From NCBI GenBank assembly GCA_029204225.1, contig CM055104.1, forward strand, positions 48,368,451-48,432,450: 64,000 nt of DNA, in the 5' to 3' direction. Shown piece after piece: positions 1 through 8,504 of the stretch. The stretch is from Diphasiastrum complanatum. Lineage: Eukaryota > Streptophyta > Lycopodiopsida > Lycopodiales > Lycopodiaceae. The translations under genes and the position numbers were made by a program. Each line of letters opens with the position of its first letter. Position 1 is the first letter of the stretch. The notes under the pieces are model-generated. The model saw nothing but the letters and a program-made list of their open reading frames with translations. It was not told the origin of the DNA and made no database searches.

Positions 1-135
1 CACGTGGGTTCCCACACGTGTTGATCCAGACGTGCAGTTTCACACGTGTGTATACAGACATGTCAGCTATTGACTGGGCCACGTGTTGCTAGTATTCACA
101 CGTGCCAATTTTTCTCCCCTATATAAGTCCATTCC
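1..135 (+). promoter_or_regulatory. G-box-dense promoter of gene A
   Basis: Five CACGTG hexamers lie at 1-6, 15-20, 43-48, 80-85 and 99-104, several inside the longer palindrome CACACGTGTG, with further ACGTG and ACATGT half-matches between them. A TATA box (TATATAAG, 120-127) follows about 15 bp after the last one, and the first ATG of gene A is about 290 bp further on. In plants CACGTG is the core site of bHLH and bZIP factors. That these sites regulate gene A is inferred from position and density. The cluster may begin before the window. Confidence 0.6.
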
Positions 136-203
136 CGGGGATTGTACAGGTTTTCGCATAATTTGCTAGCACGTTTGATTGCATCCATATGAAATGCATT
201 CGT

Positions 204-359
204 GATATCGCCATCACGCGAGCGACCTCCTCTCCATGCCCGTTCCTTACACCCTCTCGCGTCGTAGCGATATCAGCTTGACTTCTCCAGTATCATCATC
301 ACGCGAGCCCCTGCCTCTCCCCGCCTGACTCTACCACTCTCTCGCGTCGTAGCGATATC
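204..359 (+). repeat. Two-copy direct repeat whose ends form inverted repeats, in the leader of gene A
   Basis: Copy 1 (204-274) and copy 2 (291-359) share the frame CATCACGCGAGC ... CTCTCGCGTCGTAGCGATATC with a variable C/T-rich middle of about 35 bp. Within each copy the left end is nearly the reverse complement of the right end, so each unit could fold into a hairpin in RNA or DNA. The GCGATATC end also recurs in the leaders of genes B and C. Role unknown; a structured 5' leader or a protein-binding module are both possible. Confidence 0.6.
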
Positions 360-417
360 ACGGTTAGAGTTCTTCTGTTGTGTCTCTATCCTCACATAGT
401 ATAGATATTCGGCCTCA

Positions 418-806
418 ATGGCTCAGACGAAGCAAACTACTAGGCTTACCAGTTTCGTTCATCCGTCCCGTCCCCAGACATCTGAGCCCGTACGTCCACA
501 AAGACGCGGTAGACCTAGCCATCCATGGTTGAGGGACATCAGGGCCTTGCAGAAGAGCACCAAACTTCTGATCCCAAAAGCAGCCTTCTACCGGGCTGTG
601 AGAGAGGTTACACAAGACATGACCACCCATCTGCCCCATGTAGTGAGGTGGAATATCACTGCATTGGAGGCCTTCCATACTGCATACGAGGATTTCCAGA
701 CAAAATTGGTTTGAGGATTTGATGTTGTGCTCCATTGATGGCAAGAGGGTGACACTGATGCCCAAGGACATGCTTCTTGTCATGAGGCTTCAAAACACCT
801 ATGACA
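418..806 (+). CDS. Gene A, 5' part: divergent histone H3-like protein
   Basis: The ATG at 418 opens a protein beginning MAQTKQTTR, close to the histone H3 tail (ARTKQTAR). It continues with LRDIRALQKSTKLLIPK and FYRAVREVTQDM, matching the H3 alpha-N and alpha-1 segments, and then TALEAFHTAYEDF, matching alpha-2. The last part of the fold (FEDLMLCSIDGKRV, then TLMPKDM, matching [21 protein letters not shown]) is in the next frame, from about 707 on. Thus the whole H3 fold is visible but with a one-base frame change beside an AAAA run at 703-706. Divergence from canonical H3 is very high, including loss of most tail lysines, so this is not a replication-type H3. It could be a CENH3-like or specialised variant, or a decaying copy. 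The reading then continues into a basic, Ser/Pro-rich stretch and a protease-like region, so H3 may be only the first domain of a longer protein. Confidence 0.65.
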
Positions 807-2009
807 ACATTTTTAAGTCTGGATTCACACAGAGGAAAGTTCCTCTTGAAAGGGGGCCTTGTCCCACCCCACAAAAAGAGAAAGCAAGCACAGCCGAAGC
901 ATTCGCAACCCAAGCTCAGGTCTCCCAGCTCTTCACCCTCACCTCCTCCCATTAGAAAAGATCTGGCTAGTACGTCCGCAATTCCACTCGTTGAGAGTCC
1001 TCCCGTAACCCCTGATCTTCAACTACACGATTCTCCTTCTATACATGAGGATGACCTAAATACAGTGGTAGACATGATTGTTTCTGATGTTGATGCAACT
1101 GATAAAGAGTTGCACATCAGACTTCCGAATGAACCTAAAGACACATTTGTTGATTCTGAGAGGTACATTGATTTTGACCTGTATATAGCCAAGAAAATAG
1201 ATGATCTCGGAGGGGAGTTTATGTTTTGTATAGACGATATTAATTTTGCAATGCATATGAAAGACCCGCATTGTAGGGAGCTAAAAGAGAAGACCTCATA
1301 TATCTCAGACACAGTAGTTGAATCTGCTTGTGCATACAATCTACATAAATATACATATATTGTCACGAAGGAGATTTTTTTTGTATCTCCATTTTTTGGG
1401 CATCGTTGAATAAAGAGAGGAAAGCCAGAAGACTCTTCAGGCACACCAGCAAAGAGACATCAATGTTCATCATCCCATACTGTTCAAAGTAAGATAGTTT
1501 CTTCTTGTAATATCTGTTTTCTATAAGATTTTTCTTTTACAAATTTTCGTTGTGATTTCTCAGTCTTCGCAACAAGATGATGCTTTCAGCTGCGGATGGT
1601 ATTTAATCTGGAATGTTAAATCATTCTTGGATTGGTATATGGTGCAACCTCCAGATGCTAGTATCCGCGAGGTATTTTTTTCAATGTTCCAATATCCTGA
1701 TGATATATTAATAACTTTGTGAGTTTATATATTTTAAAACGTTGGCTAATACATACATACACTCGATATTTTTTTTTGTAGTTCCAATGTCATGAGTTAT
1801 CAACAAATGCGATTCATCAATATCGGCATGAAATGTTGGAAGTTTTACTATCATGTGCAAGGCCCTACAAACATGAAGGTGCCTCAGATGAACCTGCCAG
1901 GGGATCCGTGGATGAGGTTACAATGCTCGAGGATATGCCGAAATGTAAATATAGTTCTGACAGACACATAGAAATATATCATCACATGATGATCCATAGA
2001 ACACAATAG
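801..2009 (+). CDS. Gene A, 3' part: Ulp1/C48-type cysteine protease-like domain with two introns
   Basis: The reading open up to 1409 has a basic stretch (PPHKKRK, a possible nuclear signal), a Ser/Pro-rich linker and an acidic stretch. It then shows SDTVVESACAYNLHKYTYI and IFFVSPFF, resembling the N-terminal half of the Ulp1 fold. After an intron at 1489-1563 (GTAAGA..TCTCAG, 75 bp) comes QQDDAFSCGWYLIW, the Gln-x5-6-Cys-Gly signature around the catalytic cysteine of C48 SUMO proteases. A second intron at 1672-1781 (110 bp, TTTTTTGTAG acceptor) joins in phase to a 76-codon last exon ending at 2009. Both exon joins after 1488 keep the frame. The His/Asp part between about 1400 and 1488 is not readable in one frame. 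A frame change also lies near the G run at about 851-856 where this part meets the H3 part. The gene may be a decaying copy or may carry homopolymer errors. Such proteases occur both as host desumoylases and as passengers of Mutator-type transposons. Confidence 0.55.
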
Positions 2010-2438
2010 ATAGGCAAATAGAAAGTGGGCTATTACTGAATGCTACAAATATATTATATCGATTTAAAAAACAATGTACATTTTTCAAAATACTAAATAC
2101 AAATTGCTTGATGAAATCTTGAAGTCATTTGAGACTTCTTTGTATTCCTTTTTTTTTTTTGAAAAAGTACATTGATGTTGCTCGTCTATCATCCCAATGT
2201 TTATGCAGTTTCAACAATTTCTATGCTTCTATTTAAGTCCTTGCACTTTGTGCGACTTTCTTGTCTTGGTCTTACCTGTACATCAAAGAAACTTGTTAAA
2301 CATTATCAACATTGAGATTATGTCAAATGAAATATTGCAATACCGAAAACACTAAAACATGTTTAAATAAAATCATTGAAAGTCATTTCAAATGTGTACT
2401 GGAATAAATGTACATACACCTACCAATCTCTCATTGAC
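2010..2438. other. Convergent spacer between genes A and B
   Basis: AT-rich DNA of about 430 bp between the 3' ends of gene A (+) and gene B (-). It includes a T12 run near 2149-2160. I see no open reading frame or repeat worth naming. Confidence 0.6.
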
Positions 2439-2790
2439 TCAAAAACAGAGGTGTTTAGGAATATCATATTGTAGCGATGTAAGCTCTGATCGAATGTGAT
2501 CGAGTGTCCAATCTTCTTCCACCTCAATTGTTGTAAGAGTAGAATTATTTTTCCTCACTTGAACTTCTATTTGATCTTGATGATTCACTGTAAAATCCTG
2601 ATCCAATGCTTTCCATCCGTTGCCAACTTTGGACCATCTTCTATAATAAAATGTTAAAGAAAGCACTTGTTTTTCTATAAGATATCTAAATTTCATTGAC
2701 GATCTATTAACTATGCACTCGATATTGCCATTACTCTTTTTATCCCAATGATCATCAAGGAGGCTTGATAACATATTGTTTGTTAAATCA
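2439..2790 (-). CDS. Gene B terminal exon
   Basis: The acceptor is TTTCTTTGTAG; the exon reads SDLTNNMLSSLLDDHWDK at its start and ends IPKHLCF with TGA at 2441-2439. A middle part with RRWSKVGNGWKALDQDF followed by DQIEVQV has the spacing of tryptophan and glycine seen in plant B3 domains. The last part (TIEVEEDWTLDHIRSEL) is ubiquitin-fold-like in rhythm. Neither match is firm. Stable reading over 117 codons in AT-rich DNA supports a real exon. Confidence 0.5.
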
Positions 2791-5700
2791 CTACAAAGAA
2801 ACATTGTCACTATTTTACGAATATTACATTCAACAAAAAAATCAACAAAAATTGCAATAGGCAAAAACCAGTGCAATCTATTGTTTTTTGAACCTGTGCT
2901 ACATTTCATACAGTTTTGAATGTCCATAAAAAACCTTGTGTGAAGAATTGCCAAAAATTGGCAAATCTAGCTTGATCAAAAACCATGTAGAATAGTGTAA
3001 ATTTTTGTACACAAGTGGGTCCCACACATGTGAGGCCATGATGCCACATGGGAAACCCATCCTAATGTAGGTTAGGTCAAGTCAAGAGAGTTGGTCATGT
3101 CTATTTGGTGGTCATCCCTACTTTATAGGACCTACACCTAAGTTTAAGGTGAAAATTTGACCAACTAACTACCTACCAAGCATAACACTAGGAAATAGAC
3201 TAGGGTTTCATTTTAGGTCAAGGAGAGTGAGTTAAATTCCTTATTACATGCTGGAAATCCACCTAAATTCAAGAAGGAAGTCGAATTTGCTATGTATTCC
3301 CTCTCTCCATAGTGAGAAGAAAGAAAATTTTTGGACCTCATTGGCAATCTCAAGCTAGTTCACTATGTACATTGAGTTTTTGTGATCCAAATAAAACCAA
3401 ATCAATTTCTACTTGTTTCTCAGGTTGAAGGCCGTACTACAGCCTGTATTACACACGTGTGGGCTCTGATTTCAATGTTTATCAATGCTTTTGATTGTTA
3501 ATGCTTGTTGTTTGTCAAATTGCCAATCTAGATCAACTTTTTTGTGTCTAGTTTTTTGATAGATTGTTAAGCAAGCATCCAATCACTCTTGTGGATCTTT
3601 TGTAGATCCATTTATGGTCCTAAAGTACAGTACTTTTACATGGTATCAGATCCAAGTACAAGAGCATAAGCCATTGATCTAATGCAAATCCATTTTTAGC
3701 AAGTTTTGGTGCTAAAAACTAGTATTGAGAGGGCAAGCTAGAATCTTGATTTTGGTGAGGAGATTTGATCCCAAACTTGGTAGGGGTCCAAATCCATACT
3801 GTCCACATGTGTGGGAACCTCTGAACCTGCATTTAATGCATGGTATTCATTTGATCCAAAAAAATTCAATTTGTGAGCTGTTGGTGTAATTTTTGGTGGA
3901 GATCCTAGGATAATCTACCAAGATCATTTGCCATTGATTAGATTTGAATTTGTTTCATGAAATCTAATTAATCTAGGCTGAGTTCAAGTCCTATTAAAGT
4001 TAAAAACAGGTCTTGAAAGTACACCAAGAAGGAAGAAAGAGATTAAGCCATTTTTTTGTCCAAAAATAGCCAAAATTGGCAAGATTTGATTGTAAGTAGA
4101 TTTCACATCATCTTATCTTCATTCCAACTTTGTGAGGGAGTGCTAGAACTGAGATTATAAGTCCATTTGTTGGATTAGAAATCTAATTTGAGTGAAAAAC
4201 TACAAGAGAGAGACCTTAGTGAGTTTCTAGAGACAATCAAATCCATTTCTTGGCACGATTTGTTTGAAAGTAGTTTTCACTTCATCTTATCTTCATTCCA
4301 GCTTTGTGAGGGAGTGATAGAACTGTGATTATAATTCCATTTGTTGGATTAGAAATCAAATTTGAGTGAAACACTGCAAGTGTGAGACCTTTGTGAGTTT
4401 CAAGTCAATCAAATCTATTTCTTGTTTGTAGAAGTCACTAGTAAGATGGGATCTGCTGGAGCATACCTTCTAGAAGCTAGTGAGAGGTTGAATTCTACAA
4501 ATTATGCTATTTGGAAGGTTAGAATGGAGTCACTCTTGGTGCTCCAAGACCTTTATGAGTTCTTGATTGAAGATGAAGATGAACCTCTAGGTGCACAGGA
4601 GTTAGCTAGATACAAGAAGAGATATAGGCTTGCACTTCATTGTGTGAAGATGAATGCGAGCAATGATTTGTTGAGAGAAGTATCAGCTTGTACTAATGCT
4701 AAAGAGGCTTGGGAGTCTTTAAAATCAATCTATGAGTCTAGCAACACTTCTAGAGTTCTTATGCTTAGAAATCAAATTTTGCAAAGCATGAGGAGAAGTG
4801 AGGAGAGTGCACAAGATTATGTACTCAGAATCAAGTCTCTAAATAGGGAGTTGGCTTCCATTGGAGAGAAGATTCATGATGAAGAGCTTGTACAAATTGT
4901 CCTTAATGGTCTAGGAGATGACTTTGCAAATTTGGTCCAAAGTTTTGCCATCCAAGACACTTTGCCAACTATAGAAAAACTTCACAGTGTATTAGTGGCT
5001 GAAGAGTGTAGGATGCTCCATGCAAAATCTAGGATGAGTTCCTTGTCGTTGCAGGATGGTGATGAGAAAGCCAATTTCTCATTCAAGGGCAAAAAGAAGA
5101 CCAATGTAAAGAAGAAGCATCCAAAGGAGGCCAAAGAAGAGGATGATGCATGAAGCTCAAAGGACAAGTCAAAGCAGAAATGCTTCTTTTGTGGAAGGAA
5201 GGGGCATTATGCATCTGAATGCTACAAGAGGCTAAGAGCACAAGTGGAGGAGGACAAACAAGGAAACCTTGCAAAGGAGGAGGAGGATGAAGTAGATGTA
5301 TTCTTGATGGCATCTACATCCTCACCAACAAGCAATAGCAATTCAAGAGACAATTGGTGGATTGACAGTGGGGCTAGCTCTCACATGTCTTGTGAAAAGG
5401 ACTTTTTCTCAACCTTACACTCTTTCAATGATGCTAAAAAGTTTGTCTTTACTGCAAATGATGAAGAGTGTAGGATAGATGGTGTTGGCACCATCTCTTT
5501 GTATCTAGAGTCCTCAAAATGCATGGATCTAGAAAATGTCCTTTATGTACCATCAATCACCAAGAATATGCTTAGTGTTGGTCTACTCTTAGAAAGTGGT
5601 TTGGATGTCCACTTTAAGCATGGTGTTTGCTTCATCTTGAAGAATGATGTTTGCATTGCAAAGGGATTTAAACATGGAAGATTGTTTAAGTTGGAAGCTA

Positions 5701-7766
5701 GTGTTGCTTTTGAAAGAATGAGCTTGGCAAAGGAGGAGATCACTCAAGAGGAGATCTTGGCAAAGTGTGATCTTGCTTGCATTGAGGAGGAGCATCAAAA
5801 GGAGGAAGATCTTGAGGATCAGCCTCAAAGCATGAGAGTTCCAAGGGAGTCCTCAATGACAATGTCCGAGTCATCAAATTGCATGCAAATTGTCCATTCA
5901 AGTGTGCATCTTGCAAGGGTGGTGAGCATTGGAGAGTCTACTATCTTTGAATACTTTTTGGAAAGTATTAGTAGACATGAGGTGACTTGTTTCTTACCTT
6001 TAAGAGAATTGCCAAAAATTGGCAAATCTAGCTTGATCAAAAACCATGTAGAATAGTGTAAATTGTGTACACAAGTGGGTCCACACATGTGAGGCCATGA
6101 TGCCACATTGGAAACCCATCCTAATGTAGGTTAGGTCAAGTCAAGAGAGCTGGTCATGTCTATTTGGTGGTCATCCCTACTTTATAGGACCTACACCTAA
6201 GTTTAAGGTGAAAATTTGACCAACTAACTACCTACCAAGCATAACTCCAGAAAATAGACTAGGGTTTCATTTTAGGTCAAGGAGAGTGAGTTAACTTCCT
6301 TATTACATGCTGGAAATCCACCTAACTTCAAGAAGGAAGTCGAATTTGCTATGTATTCCCTCTCTCCATAGTGAGAAGAAAGAAAATTTTTGGAGCTCAT
6401 TGGCAATCTCAAGCTAGTTCACTATGTACATTGAGTTTTTGTGATCCAAATGAAACCAAATCAATTTCTACTTGTTTCTCAGGTTGAAGGCCGTACTACA
6501 GCCTGTAGTACACACGTGTGGGCTCTGATTTCAATGTTTATCAATGCTTTTGATTGTTAATGCTTGTTGTTTGTCAAATTGCCAATCTAGATCAACTTTT
6601 TTGTGTCTAGTTTTTTGATAGATTGTTAAGCAAGCATCCAATCACTCTTGTGGATCTTTTGTAGATCCATTTATGGTCCTAAAGTACAGTACTTTCACAC
6701 CTTGATCGGAAGCTCTCTGCTATGGTGAAATCTGGAGGAATCCGTTCTTGACTTGAGAAAGAGGGTAATGATATCGCCTCCAATTTTCCACCTAAACTGG
6801 ATGGTGTGTAAAATGAATCATAGAAGAAAATACAAGAATCCAAAAGTGATCTCATGGATCAGTTTTTGTATTGCAAAAGACCAATATCAGAATGAATAAC
6901 GTCCATGATGCCGACAAGGGATTGTATAGGTTGCCATTCGATTATGCTTGATGGATACAAATATGCACAAATTCATAAAACTATATGTCATTTAAATACT
7001 CAGACACACGTCTAAATGATTAATGCAAAGCTCAAAGCAAAAAATTCTCCAAAACTTACAATTGCATTTGAGTCTGTCATTTGAACTTATGCCTTCCACT
7101 CTAATTTCCTTATGCATGTAGACATGTTGAATCAAGACCTCTGAAATGGATCGACCACCGGGTGAAACTTTGAAGTCTAAAATTCTACCTTTCCAAAAAT
7201 TCCTATAATCCATATTTGATTTTCTCTTTTTACCAAAAACACCTCTTGAGGAGGGATGCATGAGAACCCAGTGAAATTTTCTATAGATACGTGGTATCCA
7301 AGAGCCATCAGAGTCTTTTTCGTTACAAATAGAAATTGAGACAATATTGCTTCGTGGTCTATGGCTTCCGGAAGCCATTACAAAGCTAAAAGAAGATGAA
7401 CAACAGAGTCTGAAACAAAATATAGTTGAATCAGTATGAAAATAAATAACCAAATTTGTAATAAATGTTGGCGGTCTTTCGTAAATCATATATGTTAATC
7501 TAACTACGGTTAGATCAAAATAGACTTACTTTAACCACAAGTTTAGGTCCCGAGCACTTAGGAAACTCACGGGCAGCAATTACGGTCCAATCACAAGTCA
7601 GGACCCTACCCGGTGGGAGTTTTGATCTCTGATACTTATGAATATCAGAGAGCCACCTGCCGCGGTTGCGCTTTCTAGATCTAGCTAGAGGTGTAATGGA
7701 AACCGCAGGGGATGAGGATGAGCCAGTAGAGAACAAAACCCTCCTTGTCTGCTTTCTCCTATCCAT
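2439..7766 (-). CDS. Gene B: multi-exon gene with histone-H3-like N-terminus, interrupted by a copia element
   Basis: I can support four exon pieces on the minus strand: 7766-7530, 7409-7060, 6796-6701 and 2790-2439. Donors are GTAAGT at 7529 and 7059. Between 6701 and 2790 lies a copia derivative; without it that intron would be 144 bp. The join 6701/2790 keeps the frame across one serine codon. The join of the first two exons does not keep frame with the sites I found, and a further small exon around 6880-6950 is possible. The protein starts MDRRKQTRR, like an H3 tail, and ends in a basic/aromatic region I cannot place. A second copia sits in the leader upstream. Because two insertions and unresolved joins burden it, the gene may be inactive, but every piece still reads as protein. 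Function unknown; chromatin is suggested only by the H3-like start and by its neighbour gene A. Confidence 0.5.
2939..3640 (+). repeat. 5' LTR of element A
   Basis: 702 bp, TG...CA bounded, followed at once by the initiator-Met tRNA-type primer site. It carries a CACACGTGTG palindrome near 3453-3462 and CACACATGTG near 3031-3040, matching the G-box words in the gene promoters. Confidence 0.85.
4080..4422 (+). repeat. Two-copy tandem repeat in the leader of element A
   Basis: Two units of about 170 bp (about 4080-4254 and 4255-4422) share long blocks such as CATCTTATCTTCATTCCA and TTGTGAGGGAGTG. They lie between the primer site and gag. They probably arose by a tandem duplication of the untranslated leader. 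Confidence 0.75.
4446..5153 (+). mobile_element. Gag region of element A
   Basis: Copia Gag: MGSAGAYLLEASERL then STNYAIWKVRMESLL at the start, a typical UBN2-like core with YESSNTSRVLMLRNQ, and a Lys-rich end. A zinc-knuckle-like stretch (CFFCGRKGHYASEC) is encoded around 5182-5223. It is closely related to the gag at 30549. Fossil. Confidence 0.75.
5244..6056 (+). mobile_element. Protease-like region of element A
   Basis: Shows WWIDSGASSHM, the aspartic protease active site of copia elements, and NVLYVPSITKNMLSVG, typical of the stretch before integrase. Its end runs into the 3' LTR; the integrase and polymerase portions are missing. Fossil. Confidence 0.75.
6000..6699 (+). repeat. 3' LTR of element A
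   Basis: About 700 bp, nearly the same as the copy at 2939-3640, with the first dozen bases less well preserved. It ends in TTTCACA directly before the second CCTTG. Confidence 0.85.
6701..6796 (-). CDS. Gene B internal exon abutting the copia insertion
   Basis: Acceptor CACCATCCAG precedes the exon, which reads LGGKLEAISLPSF then IPPDFTIAESFRS, and ends at the duplicated target CAAGG. The next bases on the minus strand are the element's TGTGA, so the exon is followed by G|TGTGA, that is a GT. The phase carries over into the terminal exon at 2790. Confidence 0.45.
7060..7409 (-). CDS. Gene B exon 2: unrecognised basic/aromatic domain
   Basis: Acceptor TTTGTTTCAG at about 7410 and donor GTAAGT at 7059-7054 bound this exon; an internal ATG at 7373 gives the reading MASGSHRPRSNIV. 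The core contains WIPRIYRKFHWVLMHPSS and NFWKGRILDFKV, rich in Trp, Tyr and Lys. This faintly recalls small barrel-type reader domains such as BAH, but I would not assign it. The phase with exon 1 is unresolved; an alternative start at 7373 would make this a separate gene. Confidence 0.35.
7530..7766 (-). CDS. Gene B exon 1: H3-tail-like N-terminus
   Basis: This 79-codon first exon runs from the ATG at 7766-7764 to a GTAAGT donor. It begins MDRRKQTRRVLFSTG, recalling ARTKQTARKSTGG of histone H3, followed by a Ser-rich linker. Then comes RGRWLSDIHKYQRSKLPP, which lines up with the H3 segment around ALREIRKYQKSTELL. The remaining H3 helices are not evident, so it is either a truncated H3 domain or a tail mimic. 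An upstream in-frame ATG lies in the inserted LTR and is unlikely to be the native start. Confidence 0.45.
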
Positions 7767-7851
7767 AGAAGTATATTGGGGGATATCGCACTTGTGTGTG
7801 ATGACTAGGATAAGAAGGGGAGGATTTTGAAGTGTTCGTAGAGGAGCGATA

Positions 7852-8504
7852 TGTGAAAAACTCAGATCCAAAAGATGCTAAAGTTTCATAAAGATCTTGG
7901 CCATGGAAGTTATGCACATCTAGATTGAAAAAATGATAGAAATTGTGATGTTAAGCATACTAAACATCAACTAAACATCAAAATCTGATCATAAGCTTCC
8001 ACAAACAGAAACTTGCTGTCCCTGTCCGTACTTCAGAGCCTACAACCTGCATTTCACACGTGTGAAGCCATAGCAACAAAGAAATCACAATTCTAGTGGC
8101 TAGAATGCAAGATATGAACAAAAAAGTGAGAGAGAAGAAGATGGATCTTCAAAGAGCATAACATTCATTCAATAGAATGAAAATGAGATGTGTACATACT
8201 CGTGGAGATGGCTATTTATAGCAGCCATAGTGCCTCTTGGCCACTTGTCTTATGATAGGCTAAAATTGGGGTCCAATAGGATTCACCCATCTACCTAGAA
8301 ATTTGGTCAAATAGGAATGCACCAAATTATGAGCCAATAGAAGAGCTCCACACTCGACCTCCTCTAATTAATGTGACCTCAAAAGTAGTGTACACATACT
8401 TTGGGCCTCTACATACATGTATGAACCTATCTCTAACTTTTATTTGGCCATAGGCCTACAACATCTCAAGTTAGGAAAATACTACTAGTTGACAATTTTT
8501 CACA
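7852..8504 (-). repeat. 3' LTR of element B
   Basis: 653 bp, bounded by perfect 9-bp inverted ends TGTGAAAAA/TTTTTCACA. It contains the CACACGTGTG palindrome near 8055-8064 and a minus-strand TATA-like CTATAAATAG near 8213-8222. Confidence 0.93.

Larger units (their letters stand above)
2939..6699 (+). mobile_element. Copia-type LTR element, deleted derivative (element A), inserted in gene B
   Basis: A fossil Ty1/copia element of about 3.76 kb flanked by the 5-bp duplication CCTTG (2934-2938 and 6700-6704). The left LTR spans 2939-3640 and the right LTR about 6000-6699. They start TGTGAA-like, end TTTACA/TTCACA, and differ by roughly 2-3 % by eye, so the insertion is fairly young. A primer site TGGTATCAGATCC follows the left LTR at 3641. 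Inside are a gag region and a protease-like region; integrase, reverse transcriptase and RNase H are absent, so it could only have moved with help. It is broken by this large loss plus a few further breaks. It lies opposite to gene B, in what was a 144-bp intron. Confidence 0.85.

Noticed and set aside
418-783. 122-codon minus-strand reading opposite the H3-like region
   Set aside because: Antisense shadow; the plus strand has the clear H3 alignment.
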